Positions 28,598 through 37,206 of a stretch of DNA of 51,924 bases are shown in pieces. Each line of letters opens with the position of its first letter. The stretch's first letter is position 1. A program made the translations under genes and the position numbers. The notes under the pieces are model-generated. The model did no database searches. It was given only the letters and a program-made list of their open reading frames with translations, and was not told the DNA's origin. The stretch is from Methylococcaceae bacterium. Its GTDB lineage: Bacteria > Pseudomonadota > Gammaproteobacteria > Methylococcales > Methylomonadaceae. The stretch is taken from the NCBI GenBank assembly GCA_006844705.1, contig SPJS01000108.1, positions 1 to 51,924 of the forward strand, read 5' to 3'.

Positions 28598-29557
28598 GTG
28601 AATCAAACTAAAACAATTATAGGGCATTCTCCCGCATTTGAGGCCTTATTGAGGAATGCAAAAGTTATCGCCAGTACAGATGTGACTGTGCTAATTAAAG
28701 GCGAAACAGGCACGGGTAAAGAAGTCCTGGCCAATTCAATTCAACAAGACAGCCCAAGAGCACACAAACCATTTATTACTTTGAATTGTGCTGCACTGCC
28801 TGAGAGCCTTATTGAATCTGAACTATTTGGTCATAAAAAAGGATCGTTTACGGGCGCGGTTGCAAATAAAACGGGTTTATTTCAAACTGCGAACGGTGGA
28901 ACTTTATTTCTTGATGAAGTTAATTCTCTGCCTATATCAATCCAGGCAAAATTACTTCGCTTTCTTGAATCAGGGGAATGCCTTGCTGTCGGTGCCACGT
29001 CGCCATACAGAGTTGACGTAAGAGTCATTGCGGCCACCAATGCCGACTTACAAAAGCAAATTGAGGCCGGCGAGTTTAGACAGGATTTATTTTTTAGGCT
29101 TAATGTTGTACCACTTGAAATCCCCTGTCTTAAGCAAAGAAGTGAAGATATAGATGAGCTTGCCACTTACTTTTTTGATTTTTTTTCATCTCAACACTCA
29201 ATTGCACCACCAAAATTAAGCAAGCTTTCGCTTAAAAAATTACGTGCCTATCAATGGCCGGGAAATATTAGAGAATTAAGGAATCTTTGCGAACGATTAT
29301 GTATTCTACTGTCTGGAAAAACTATTGAGCCTGAGAATCTGCCGCATGAAATTTATCAACATATTGAAGTTGAATCGGCAAGCAATGATTTTATTCTTCC
29401 TGAATCAGGTATTCGTTTAGATGACCTTGAAGCCAATATGATTCACCAGGCACTTGCACGGACTAAAGGGAATCGTAGTAAATCTGCACGATTGCTAGGT
29501 ATTTCAAGAGATACTCTGCTCTACCGAATTCAAAAGCACGGCTTGGCAACACATTAA
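28598..29557 (+). CDS. Sigma-54-dependent activator without a sensor domain
   Basis: A 319-residue protein that is almost entirely AAA+ domain plus Fis-type HTH. It has Walker A GETGTGKE, the sigma-54 loop as GSFTGA (usually GAFTGA), Walker B GGTLFLDE, the R-finger region RQDLFFRLNV and a C-terminal HTH (ALARTKGNRSKSARLLGISRDTLLYRI). There is no N-terminal receiver, GAF or PAS domain, as in PspF, so control must come from a partner protein or the expression level. The start is GTG with GGGG upstream. It follows the TauE/SafE-type gene. No clear -24/-12 site is seen in the nearby divergent spacer. Confidence 0.9.
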   Translation: MNQTKTIIGHSPAFEALLRNAKVIASTDVTVLIKGETGTGKEVLANSIQQDSPRAHKPFITLNCAALPESLIESELFGHKKGSFTGAVANKTGLFQTANGGTLFLDEVNSLPISIQAKLLRFLESGECLAVGATSPYRVDVRVIAATNADLQKQIEAGEFRQDLFFRLNVVPLEIPCLKQRSEDIDELATYFFDFFSSQHSIAPPKLSKLSLKKLRAYQWPGNIRELRNLCERLCILLSGKTIEPENLPHEIYQHIEVESASNDFILPESGIRLDDLEANMIHQALARTKGNRSKSARLLGISRDTLLYRIQKHGLATH

Positions 29558-29585
29558 TTTTTTTGGAAGACCCGTTTTTTTAAAA

Positions 29586-30332
29586 CTAGTCTTCCATCTT
29601 CCTCCTGACTAACTGCACTGTTACATTATCACTATTCCCAGCAGCGCGAAAAATCACCAATTTAGCAAACTTTTTCAACTCCTCTCGATCAACCTTATTA
29701 TTGGCTAGTTTGATCAATTCAGATTCTTTAATATATTCCCAGAAGCCATCCGAGCATAAAATAAATACTTCGTCCATGCCAAGAGAGGGGTAACTATGTA
29801 CATCAACTGAATGCAACTTTTGTATATTGATACTTCTCGTCAGTTGGTTTTGATCAGGATGCAAACCCATTTCTCTTTCTGAAATGACACCATCATCAAC
29901 CAATTGCTGTGTCATTGAATGGTCACGCGTTCTCCATAAAACCCGTTGTTGATTAACTCGATAAATCCGGGAGTCACCACAATGAACAGTGACCGCTTGT
30001 TTATGGTCCAGATAAAGCATTGCGCAGGTTGTATGGGCATTTTGGGCATAGGGGTCATTGGCAAACATTTCTTGCATAAAGCTCACCGCTTCATCAACCC
30101 AGCATTTCATGACCTTCTCGGCGGGCTCCATCAATAACAAAGGTTGATATTTATCCAAAAACTTAAGAATACCTAAACAAAAATATTCCGATGCTTTTTC
30201 TCCCGCTTGATGGCCTCCCAAACCATCAGCTACAACAAAGACGGCACATCCAGGAAGAATTTTGCTGATCATCCGATCCTGGTTTTCTGCCCTATTCCCC
30301 GCATTTGTTAGTTGATAAAACTCAAGCTCCAT
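29586..30332 (-). CDS. PP2C-family serine/threonine protein phosphatase
   Basis: A 248-residue cytosolic phosphatase of the bacterial PP2C (PPM) type. Metal-binding and catalytic motifs are present: ENQDRM (motif 1), VFVVADGLGGHQAGEKAS (motif 2), VTVHCGDSRIYRV, FILCSDGFWEYI and NSDNVTVQLV. No Hanks-type kinase gene is adjacent, so its substrate is unknown. It lies four bases after pdxJ on the same strand, probably at the tail of the lepA-to-pdxJ run, and converges with the sigma-54 activator gene. A GGAAGAC/GTCTTCC inverted repeat (29565-29595) spans the convergent ends. Confidence 0.92.
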   Translation of the reverse strand: MELEFYQLTNAGNRAENQDRMISKILPGCAVFVVADGLGGHQAGEKASEYFCLGILKFLDKYQPLLLMEPAEKVMKCWVDEAVSFMQEMFANDPYAQNAHTTCAMLYLDHKQAVTVHCGDSRIYRVNQQRVLWRTRDHSMTQQLVDDGVISEREMGLHPDQNQLTRSINIQKLHSVDVHSYPSLGMDEVFILCSDGFWEYIKESELIKLANNKVDREELKKFAKLVIFRAAGNSDNVTVQLVRRKMED

Positions 30333-30336
30333 TAAT

Positions 30337-31080
30337 TTAAATCGCTTGTCTTGACTGAATCATTAACGATTTTAGATCTTTTACGGCCAGTTCTAGACCA
30401 GAAAAAACAGCCTGAGCAATAATTGAATGACCGATATTTAATTCAACAATCTGAGGAATACGACATATCGGTGCTACATTATGCATATTAAGTCCATGGC
30501 CTGCATTAACTTGCAATCCCGCATCATGTGCATAGGCCGCAGCTTTGATCAAGCGTTGCAACTCATTTGTATAAGTAGATTGATCTTCGGCATCAGCATA
30601 ACATCCAGTATGCAACTCGATGACGGGCGCCCCTGCTTCCAATGCTGCATCAATCTGTTTCAAATCAGGATCAATAAATAATGAGACTTCGACCCCTGCA
30701 TCAGACAGTTGTTGGCAGGCCTCACGCATTCTTGACCCCGCTGACAATACATCAAGCCCCCCTTCAGTCGTTAGCTCTTCCCTTTTTTCCGGCACCAGAC
30801 AACACGCTGCCGGGCCTACATTACAAGCAATATCCAACATTTCATCCGTCACAGCCATCTCAAGATTAAGGCGTGTATGGAGCATAGCTTGCAATAGCTC
30901 AACATCCCTGTCCTGAATATGCCTGCGATCTTCTCTTAAATGCGCTGTAATGCTATCTGCACCCGCTTGTTCTGCAATTAATCCTGCTTGAACAGGCTCA
31001 GGAAAAAGCGTACCACGTGCTTGACGCAGAGTGGCAACGTGGTCGATGTTGACACCCAATAAAATCGGAGAGTTGTCCAT
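30337..31080 (-). CDS. pdxJ: Pyridoxine 5'-phosphate synthase
   Basis: Condenses 1-deoxyxylulose 5-phosphate with 3-amino-2-oxopropyl phosphate to give PNP, the last ring-forming step of vitamin B6 synthesis. The 247 residues match. Signatures are [42 protein letters not shown] and [12 protein letters not shown]. It follows recO by ten bases, the standard recO-pdxJ order. Confidence 0.96.
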   Translation of the reverse strand: MDNSPILLGVNIDHVATLRQARGTLFPEPVQAGLIAEQAGADSITAHLREDRRHIQDRDVELLQAMLHTRLNLEMAVTDEMLDIACNVGPAACCLVPEKREELTTEGGLDVLSAGSRMREACQQLSDAGVEVSLFIDPDLKQIDAALEAGAPVIELHTGCYADAEDQSTYTNELQRLIKAAAYAHDAGLQVNAGHGLNMHNVAPICRIPQIVELNIGHSIIAQAVFSGLELAVKDLKSLMIQSRQAI

Positions 31081-31090
31081 GATAATGTGC

Positions 31091-31795
31091 TTATTGTAAA
31101 TATTTATTCATGTTTGCAATAACCTGGCGGCTTTTAATTTCACGCCCCTGTAATACTGTATCCAATACATGCCTCATTAACAACTTGCTTTCAATTAACT
31201 CTACCTTTGAAAGCTTGGCTCTGATAGCAAGCTTCTGTAACGTTGCACAAGATATATATCCGTCTTGATGTATCATCAGCCCTTCATCAAGAACATATAT
31301 GAAGCGGCAATTCTGCTGGCTAATTTGTTCAACATGACCATCTAAGTCTAATCCGTACCCGGCAAACTCTAATAAATCCAGTTCAAAAAACCTTAACTCA
31401 GATTCAATGTTTTGAGTTGTTGAAAGACAGTTTAAAATAGATTGATATAAATGAAATATCTCCAGATTTTCATCATTAGGATGAACAAACAGACTGATCA
31501 ATTCGTTAATGTAAAAGCCACAATATAAGTTCAGACCGGTAAGGTTAGACATTTTAGATATGTCTGCAGAGACCAGTGTCTTCAGTTGACTGCGACCAGA
31601 ATAACAAATGTTTAATTGGAGAAATGGCTTCAAAACCCCCAAAAAAGGAGACTTTTTTTTTAATGCGCCTTTGGCAAGGACAGATACAATGCCGAATTTT
31701 TCGGTAAAAAAATCAATAATTAAGCTGGATTCTGAATATTTTTTTTGATGAATAATATAAGCAGTGTGCACGACATTATTTGCTCTATCTTCCAT
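31091..31795 (-). CDS. recO: DNA repair protein RecO
   Basis: Recombination mediator that helps load RecA onto SSB-coated gaps with RecR. The 234 residues are of normal length. An OB-fold N-terminus ([34 protein letters not shown]) precedes a helical domain ([21 protein letters not shown]). The classical zinc Cys cluster of some RecO proteins is not present, as in other gammaproteobacteria. It lies between era and pdxJ. Confidence 0.92.
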   Translation of the reverse strand: MEDRANNVVHTAYIIHQKKYSESSLIIDFFTEKFGIVSVLAKGALKKKSPFLGVLKPFLQLNICYSGRSQLKTLVSADISKMSNLTGLNLYCGFYINELISLFVHPNDENLEIFHLYQSILNCLSTTQNIESELRFFELDLLEFAGYGLDLDGHVEQISQQNCRFIYVLDEGLMIHQDGYISCATLQKLAIRAKLSKVELIESKLLMRHVLDTVLQGREIKSRQVIANMNKYLQ

Positions 31796-31802
31796 CGAGG
31801 CT

Positions 31803-32684
31803 CTATTCAGTAAAACCTAAACTATTGAGAGACCGTTCGTTATTTGACCATGATTTTTTCACTTTAACCCACAACTGAAGATACACTTTTTGGTCAAGAA
31901 GAACTTCAATATCCTTGCGGGCATCCGTACCGACTTTTTTAAGCATTTCTCCCTGCTTGCCGATTACGATATTTTTTTGAGAGTTTCGTTCTACCCAAAT
32001 AACAGCATATATTTTGGTGATTGATTCGTGTTCTTCATAGCGTTCAATTTCCACAGTGAGCGCATACGGTAATTCATCACCCAACCGACGTGTCAATTTT
32101 TCTCGCACAATTTCCGCCACCAAAAAACGTTCCGGACGATCTGTTATTTGATCCTCAGGATAGATTAAGTCACCTTCAGGCAATAACTCATAAATAAGTT
32201 TTTGTAATGTATCCAGATTATTATTTTTTAATGCCGAGATTGGCAGCATCTCCGCAAATGAAAATTTGTTTTGAGAAAGCGAAAAAAACTCAAGAATTTG
32301 TTTTTTTTCTGTCACTTTATCAACCTTATTCAACGCCAGGATTACAGGCAACCCCGCGCGTTGCAACTTGGTGAAAATGTGTTCATCATATTCATGCCAG
32401 AATAATCCATCAATTAACCAGATAACCAGATCCACGCCAAGCAAAGTGGTATCAGCTGTCCGGTTTAAATAACGATTCAATGCTTTTTTTTCATCCTGAT
32501 GCATACCCGGGGTGTCCATAAAAATGATCTGACCATTCTCAGATGTTTTGATGCCGAGAATTCTATGCCGTGTTGTCTGGGGTTTTCTTGAGGTAATACT
32601 GATTTTCTGCCCAAGAATATGGTTCATCAATGTGGATTTACCCACATTCGGTCGCCCGATCAAGGCAACATAACCACTTTTCAT
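31803..32684 (-). CDS. era: GTPase Era
   Basis: Essential GTPase that helps 30S maturation by binding the 16S rRNA 3' end. The 293 residues have G1 GRPNVGKST, G3 DTPG (MDTPGMH) and G4 NKVDKV, and a C-terminal KH domain (SQKNIVIGKQGEMLKKVGTDARKDIEVLL). The length matches. Its start overlaps the rnc stop by four bases (ATGA), so rnc-era are translationally coupled as in E. coli. Confidence 0.97.
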   Translation of the reverse strand: MKSGYVALIGRPNVGKSTLMNHILGQKISITSRKPQTTRHRILGIKTSENGQIIFMDTPGMHQDEKKALNRYLNRTADTTLLGVDLVIWLIDGLFWHEYDEHIFTKLQRAGLPVILALNKVDKVTEKKQILEFFSLSQNKFSFAEMLPISALKNNNLDTLQKLIYELLPEGDLIYPEDQITDRPERFLVAEIVREKLTRRLGDELPYALTVEIERYEEHESITKIYAVIWVERNSQKNIVIGKQGEMLKKVGTDARKDIEVLLDQKVYLQLWVKVKKSWSNNERSLNSLGFTE

Positions 32685-33364
32685 AATCCAGATGCCTGTA
32701 TTAGATCGAGCATTTTCTCTGCCGCCGCCTGTTCAGCTTTCTTTCTGCTGCTTCCTTCAGCAACACTTGATGTTTCGATGTATGGCGTTGTGCATTTCAC
32801 GGTAAAGGTTTGGGCATGTGCGGCCCCTGATTGATTGATCAAACTGTATTCTGGTAATTCCATCTGTTTTCCCTGCATTAATTCCTGCAAGCGGGTTTTT
32901 GCATCCTTATGCCAGTTATCTGCATCCAGTTGCTGAAGCTTATGGTCAAAAATTGCTAGAATAAATGTCTCGCAAGCTTCAATCCCCTGATCTATCAGCA
33001 AGGCCCCCATAATGGCTTCCATGGCGTCAGACAAAATGGAATCACGACGATACCCCCCACTTTTCAGCTCACCGGAACCTAAACGTAAATAATCACCGAT
33101 TTTGAATTGTCTGGCTAATTCTGCTAACGTCGATTGATTTACAAGATTGGCGCGCAGACGGCTCAACATCCCTTCACCCGCTTGCGGAAATTGCAGATAT
33201 AATTGTCTGGCAATGACAAAGCCAAGGATTGAGTCGCCCAGATATTCCAGCCGCTCGTTATTTTTTGATCCCATACTACGATGGGTTAACGCAAGCGTAA
33301 ATAATTCAGGGTCAGTAAACGATATTCGCAGTTTTTTTTTCAATTCAGACGAGTCTTTAATCAC
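32681..33364 (-). CDS. rnc: Ribonuclease III
   Basis: Double-strand-specific endonuclease for rRNA and mRNA processing. The 227 residues comprise a catalytic domain (1-150) with the signature NERLEYLGDSILGFV and a second acidic site SDAMEAIMGALLID, and a C-terminal dsRNA-binding domain (~155-225; DAKTRLQELMQGK, GSSRKKAEQAAAEKML). The stop overlaps the era start, and its own start overlaps the DUF4845 gene stop, both by four bases. Confidence 0.97.
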   Translation of the reverse strand: MIKDSSELKKKLRISFTDPELFTLALTHRSMGSKNNERLEYLGDSILGFVIARQLYLQFPQAGEGMLSRLRANLVNQSTLAELARQFKIGDYLRLGSGELKSGGYRRDSILSDAMEAIMGALLIDQGIEACETFILAIFDHKLQQLDADNWHKDAKTRLQELMQGKQMELPEYSLINQSGAAHAQTFTVKCTTPYIETSSVAEGSSRKKAEQAAAEKMLDLIQASGL

Positions 33365-33741
33365 TCCCCGCCGACCTCAATTTCTTCATAAAACTCTGTT
33401 AATACACTCAAGTTACCGGCAATCGGCGCTACACGTTCGTATTCCAACTCTACTCTGACATAACCAGGGCGTTTAACAATCGCTACATCAGATAAATTTA
33501 CATGTGTTACATAATTGATATTAAAACGTTTACTGATCATGGTCTCAATTTCATGCTTACTTTTATTTTGTAATCCATCCGTTTCTTCAACCGCACTAAA
33601 TACATTCTGGACTTTGCTATGATCCATATATAAAGGGGATATCTTCAGGATCAGCAAAGTAAAAAAAGCAATCAACCCCAACAACATGGATAAGCCTATC
33701 AGGGTCATACCCTGTTGACCTTTTAACTTACCAACATTCAT
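33361..33741 (-). CDS. DUF4845 small membrane protein
   Basis: A 126-residue protein with one N-terminal TM helix (GMTLIGLSMLLGLIAFFTLLILKI) and an extracytoplasmic alpha/beta domain. It has the gene position (between lepB and rnc) and length of the conserved DUF4845 family of gammaproteobacteria. The N-terminus also resembles type IV pilin-like leaders (KGQQGMTLIGLSMLL). Function is unknown. It is coupled to rnc by a four-base overlap. Confidence 0.85.
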   Translation of the reverse strand: MNVGKLKGQQGMTLIGLSMLLGLIAFFTLLILKISPLYMDHSKVQNVFSAVEETDGLQNKSKHEIETMISKRFNINYVTHVNLSDVAIVKRPGYVRVELEYERVAPIAGNLSVLTEFYEEIEVGGE

Positions 33742-33780
33742 ATATGCTCCAAAAAAGAATGAGATAAGTATAAAAATAGT

Positions 33781-34557
33781 CTATTTTAAGACAGTTCCAA
33801 TACGATTAATATCAATCCCCTTATGTTCCAGATCCCAATTCATCCAGATCATAAAAGCTTTACCTACCAGGTTTTCTTCTGGTACGGTCCCCCAGTAACG
33901 ACTGTCATTACTGTTATCACGGTTATCGCCCATAACAAAATAATGACCTTTGGGAACTTCAAACACCCCTTGAATTGACGGTACACCTCGATTAATTAAA
34001 ATATCGTGTTCCATTGTGATCAGATCTTCACTCAAAAGTTCTGCACCCGTCATATTAGTACCCTGACCCACCCCAGTATAACGACCTAATGAAACTTGCT
34101 TGGTGGGTTTACCATTAACCATGATCTTTTTCTTATAATAGGAAATTCGATCACCCGGCAACCCTATAACACGCTTGATATAATCCACACTCGGGTTCTT
34201 CGGATAGCGGAAAACCACGATGTCACCACGCTCAGGCTCGCTGATTTCGATTACCTTATCATGCGTCACAGGCAAACGAATGCCGTATGAAAACTTGTTT
34301 ACCAGAATAAAATCGCCAACAAGTAACGTAGGCATCATTGAACCGGACGGAATTCTGAATGGTTCCATCAGAAAGGAGCGCAGAATCAGGACAATGAATA
34401 CAATAGGAAAAAAAGAACGCGCATATTCTACCAGCAACGGTTCTTTATCTTCATCATACTCAAGCCCTTTTGACTTTACATAAAGTGCGTATGTCCCCCA
34501 CACGATACCGGTGACAAATGATGCTACTACCAGAAAAAACGAAAAATCAAAATCCAT
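33781..34557 (-). CDS. lepB: Signal peptidase I
   Basis: Inner-membrane protease that removes signal peptides. The 258 residues have two N-terminal TM segments (FSFFLVVASFVTGIVWGTYAL, then FFPIVFIVLILRSFL) and a periplasmic catalytic domain. The catalytic Ser is in PSGSMMPTL and the catalytic Lys in YIKRVIGLPGD. Box E GDNRDNSNDSRYWG and a C-terminal VGKAFMIWMNW are present. It follows lepA by about 30 bases, the classic lepA-lepB pair. Confidence 0.96.
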   Translation of the reverse strand: MDFDFSFFLVVASFVTGIVWGTYALYVKSKGLEYDEDKEPLLVEYARSFFPIVFIVLILRSFLMEPFRIPSGSMMPTLLVGDFILVNKFSYGIRLPVTHDKVIEISEPERGDIVVFRYPKNPSVDYIKRVIGLPGDRISYYKKKIMVNGKPTKQVSLGRYTGVGQGTNMTGAELLSEDLITMEHDILINRGVPSIQGVFEVPKGHYFVMGDNRDNSNDSRYWGTVPEENLVGKAFMIWMNWDLEHKGIDINRIGTVLK

Positions 34558-34588
34558 AAGTCATTAAGTTGTTTATTAAATCAGTGAG

Positions 34589-36388
34589 TTATTCTTTGTT
34601 TACCTGCAATACCGCTAAAAACGCTTCCTGAGGTATTTCTATACTGCCTACCTGCTTCATACGTTTTTTACCGGCCTTCTGTTTTTCAAGCAATTTCTTC
34701 TTACGCGTGATATCACCGCCGTAACATTTAGCCGTCACATTTTTGCGCATGGCTTTAACTGTGGAACGCGCAATAATTTTTGAACCGATGGCTGCCTGAA
34801 TCGCCACTTCATACATTTGGCGAGGAATCAGGTCTTTCATCTTATCGACCAGATCCCTGCCGCGGGTCTGACTTTGTTCGCGGTGCACAATAATTGACAA
34901 GGCATCCACCTTGTCGCTATTAATCAGCACATCCAGTTTGACCAATGCCGCCGGTTCGAAACGTACAAACTCATAATCAAATGAAGCATATCCGCGACTG
35001 ACCGACTTCAATCGATCAAAGAAATCCAGCACGACTTCACTCATAGGCAATTCATAATTCAATGACACCTGAGAGCCAATGTATTGCATATTTTTTTGTA
35101 CACCGCGCTTTTCGATACACAGACTGATCACATTACCAAGGTAGACCTGTGGTACCAGAATGTTGGCCAGAATTATTGGCTCTCTGACTTCATTAATCGT
35201 TCCAATATCAGGTAATTTGGCGGGGTTATCCACCATTAACACCTCACCGCTGTGCACTTCCACTTCATACACAACTGTCGGAGCTGTAGTGATAAGATCA
35301 ATATTGTATTCACGTTCCAGACGTTCCTGCACGATCTCCATGTGCAGCATACCCAGAAAGCCACAGCGAAAGCCAAAACCAAGCGCCTGCGAAGTTTCCG
35401 GCTCAAAATTTAATGCCGCATCATTCAGGCGTAATTTATCCAATGCTTCGCGCATATTACCGTAGTCATCAGAGCTGACCGGATAAAGCCCTGCAAACAC
35501 CCGCGGCTGGACCTGTTCAAACCCAGGCAATTGCTCTTCAGCCTGATGATCTGCCAACGTGATCGTATCCCCCACCGGTGCCCCGAAAATGTCTTTGATC
35601 CCGGCGACAACAAAGCCGACTTCCCCGGTCAGCAAAACGTCCTTGTCATGCTGCTTGGGTGTATACACGCCAATTTTTTCAGCCAGAAAAGACTTGCCGG
35701 TCGACATCACGGTAATCTTTTGTTTGCGCCTCAAGGAACCGTTTACAATTTTGACCAGTGACACCACGCCAAGATAGTTATCAAACCATGAATCAATGAT
35801 TAACGCTTGCAAGGCTCCATCTGTATTACCGGAAGGTGAAGGTACTTTTTGCACGATCTGTTCCAGCACACCTTCAACACCTATGCCGGTTTTGGCACTG
35901 ATTTTTAACGCTTCATCAGCAGGAATGCCGATGACTTCTTCAATTTCAGCTGTTACCCGCTCAGGCTCAGCTGAAGGCAGGTCGATTTTATTGAGTACAG
36001 GAACCACTTCCAACCCCTGGTCAATTGCGGTATAGCAATTGGCTACACTTTGCGCTTCAACCCCCTGCGCAGCATCAACAATCAATAACGCCCCTTCACA
36101 AGCAGCCAATGAGCGGGATACCTCGTAAGAAAAATCAACATGCCCCGGCGTATCGATAAAATTCAATTGATACGTTTTACCATCGCCTGCCTTGTAATGT
36201 AGCGTCACACTTTGTGCCTTGATGGTAATTCCTCGCTCACGTTCAAGATCCATTGAATCTAGTACCTGTGCTTCCATTTCACGATCACTCAAGCCTCCGC
36301 ATATCTGGATAAAACGGTCTGCCAGGGTTGATTTGCCGTGATCAATATGGGCAATAATTGAAAAGTTACGAATGTATTCTTGATCCAC
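34589..36388 (-). CDS. lepA: Elongation factor 4 (LepA)
   Basis: A ribosome-associated GTPase that affects initiation and 30S assembly. The 599 residues match. The G domain has [21 protein letters not shown] and [17 protein letters not shown]-like domains II, III and V follow, and a LepA-specific C-terminal domain ends in [32 protein letters not shown]. It starts with GTG, and a hairpin with a short T-run lies just upstream. Confidence 0.97.
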   Translation of the reverse strand: MDQEYIRNFSIIAHIDHGKSTLADRFIQICGGLSDREMEAQVLDSMDLERERGITIKAQSVTLHYKAGDGKTYQLNFIDTPGHVDFSYEVSRSLAACEGALLIVDAAQGVEAQSVANCYTAIDQGLEVVPVLNKIDLPSAEPERVTAEIEEVIGIPADEALKISAKTGIGVEGVLEQIVQKVPSPSGNTDGALQALIIDSWFDNYLGVVSLVKIVNGSLRRKQKITVMSTGKSFLAEKIGVYTPKQHDKDVLLTGEVGFVVAGIKDIFGAPVGDTITLADHQAEEQLPGFEQVQPRVFAGLYPVSSDDYGNMREALDKLRLNDAALNFEPETSQALGFGFRCGFLGMLHMEIVQERLEREYNIDLITTAPTVVYEVEVHSGEVLMVDNPAKLPDIGTINEVREPIILANILVPQVYLGNVISLCIEKRGVQKNMQYIGSQVSLNYELPMSEVVLDFFDRLKSVSRGYASFDYEFVRFEPAALVKLDVLINSDKVDALSIIVHREQSQTRGRDLVDKMKDLIPRQMYEVAIQAAIGSKIIARSTVKAMRKNVTAKCYGGDITRKKKLLEKQKAGKKRMKQVGSIEIPQEAFLAVLQVNKE

Positions 36389-36412
36389 TAAACAGCACTA
36401 TTTTAAGAGAGG

Positions 36413-36432
36413 AAAACCCGGTTTTATCCGGG
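36413..36432 (-). terminator. Hairpin terminator between zipA and lepA
   Basis: On the minus strand CCCGG-ATAAAA-CCGGG is followed by TTTTCC. It lies ~95 bases past the zipA stop and ~25 bases before the lepA GTG. It probably ends the smc-zipA transcript, though it could also attenuate lepA. The short stem and short T-run make it moderate in strength. Confidence 0.6.
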
Positions 36433-36525
36433 AATATAATCGATCAATTGTATCAGATTGCACTATTTACAGCAGACTTTAAACACGCTGTTAACATTAC
36501 AAATAGCATGGTGGAGCAACCCGGG

Positions 36526-37206
36526 CTAATTCGCAGCGAACAAATCCCGATAATAAGTCACTAGTTCGGAAGACAAGGGTTGTTGTTGGGGGTCAAGTTT
36601 TTGCCCATCCAGTTCAGACGCAAGATAATCCATGGTCTGCAACAAATCCTCGAATACAGCAGCCGGGTTGACCAGCTGTTTTGGCTGCATATAAAACACA
36701 ATCCCTGGACAGTAAAAACTGCTCCAGTCATTGTCAGGAAACGTTCCAGGCTCAACCATGTTTGCTACAGCATAATCAACCTGGCGTTGCTCATCGACGC
36801 GCTCAAATACGTTCATGCTGCCAAATTCCAGTTCAGCACGGTGACATGCCTCACCCACGGCAAGAGCATCAAACCCCTGTTCTGCAAGACAGACAATGGA
36901 AAACTGGATCAACTCTGGTATGTCTCCGGCTTGACGCCCCGTATCTTCAGTTGGCTCCATGTCAGCAATCGCAGATATTGGATCCAGCGATTCATCATCC
37001 AGCGCTGATCCCAGCGGGACGACGTCAAAGTCATCATTTTTCGTATCAAGTACCAGAGCCTCATTTATATGCTCCAGTGGATCACCACGATCATAGAAGT
37101 TGATATCTCGTTTACGCCTGCTATTAAGTACGCTCCAGATCAACAGCCCCAACACGACAACAATACCGGCCGCGATAATTACCAAACGTAAAAGATCTTT
37201 GTCCAT
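36526..37206 (-). CDS. zipA: Cell division protein ZipA
   Basis: Anchors FtsZ to the inner membrane at mid-cell. The 226 residues have an N-terminal TM helix (LLRLVIIAAGIVVVLGLLIWSVL), an arginine/lysine stop-transfer cluster, a short acidic linker (~35-90) and a C-terminal FtsZ-binding domain (~95-226; IQFSIVCLAEQGFDALAVGEACHRAELEFG). It is shorter than the E. coli protein (328) because the linker is brief. It overlaps smc by one base. The usual downstream ligA is not here; lepA follows instead. Confidence 0.9.
   Translation of the reverse strand: MDKDLLRLVIIAAGIVVVLGLLIWSVLNSRRKRDINFYDRGDPLEHINEALVLDTKNDDFDVVPLGSALDDESLDPISAIADMEPTEDTGRQAGDIPELIQFSIVCLAEQGFDALAVGEACHRAELEFGSMNVFERVDEQRQVDYAVANMVEPGTFPDNDWSSFYCPGIVFYMQPKQLVNPAAVFEDLLQTMDYLASELDGQKLDPQQQPLSSELVTYYRDLFAAN

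Noticed and set aside
29565..29595. GGAAGAC/GTCTTCC pair as a bidirectional terminator
   Set aside because: The loop is 17 bases and the stem is not followed by T residues on either strand.
36580..37103. Two long plus-strand frames across zipA
   Set aside because: zipA is clear on the minus strand and these show no domain or signal.
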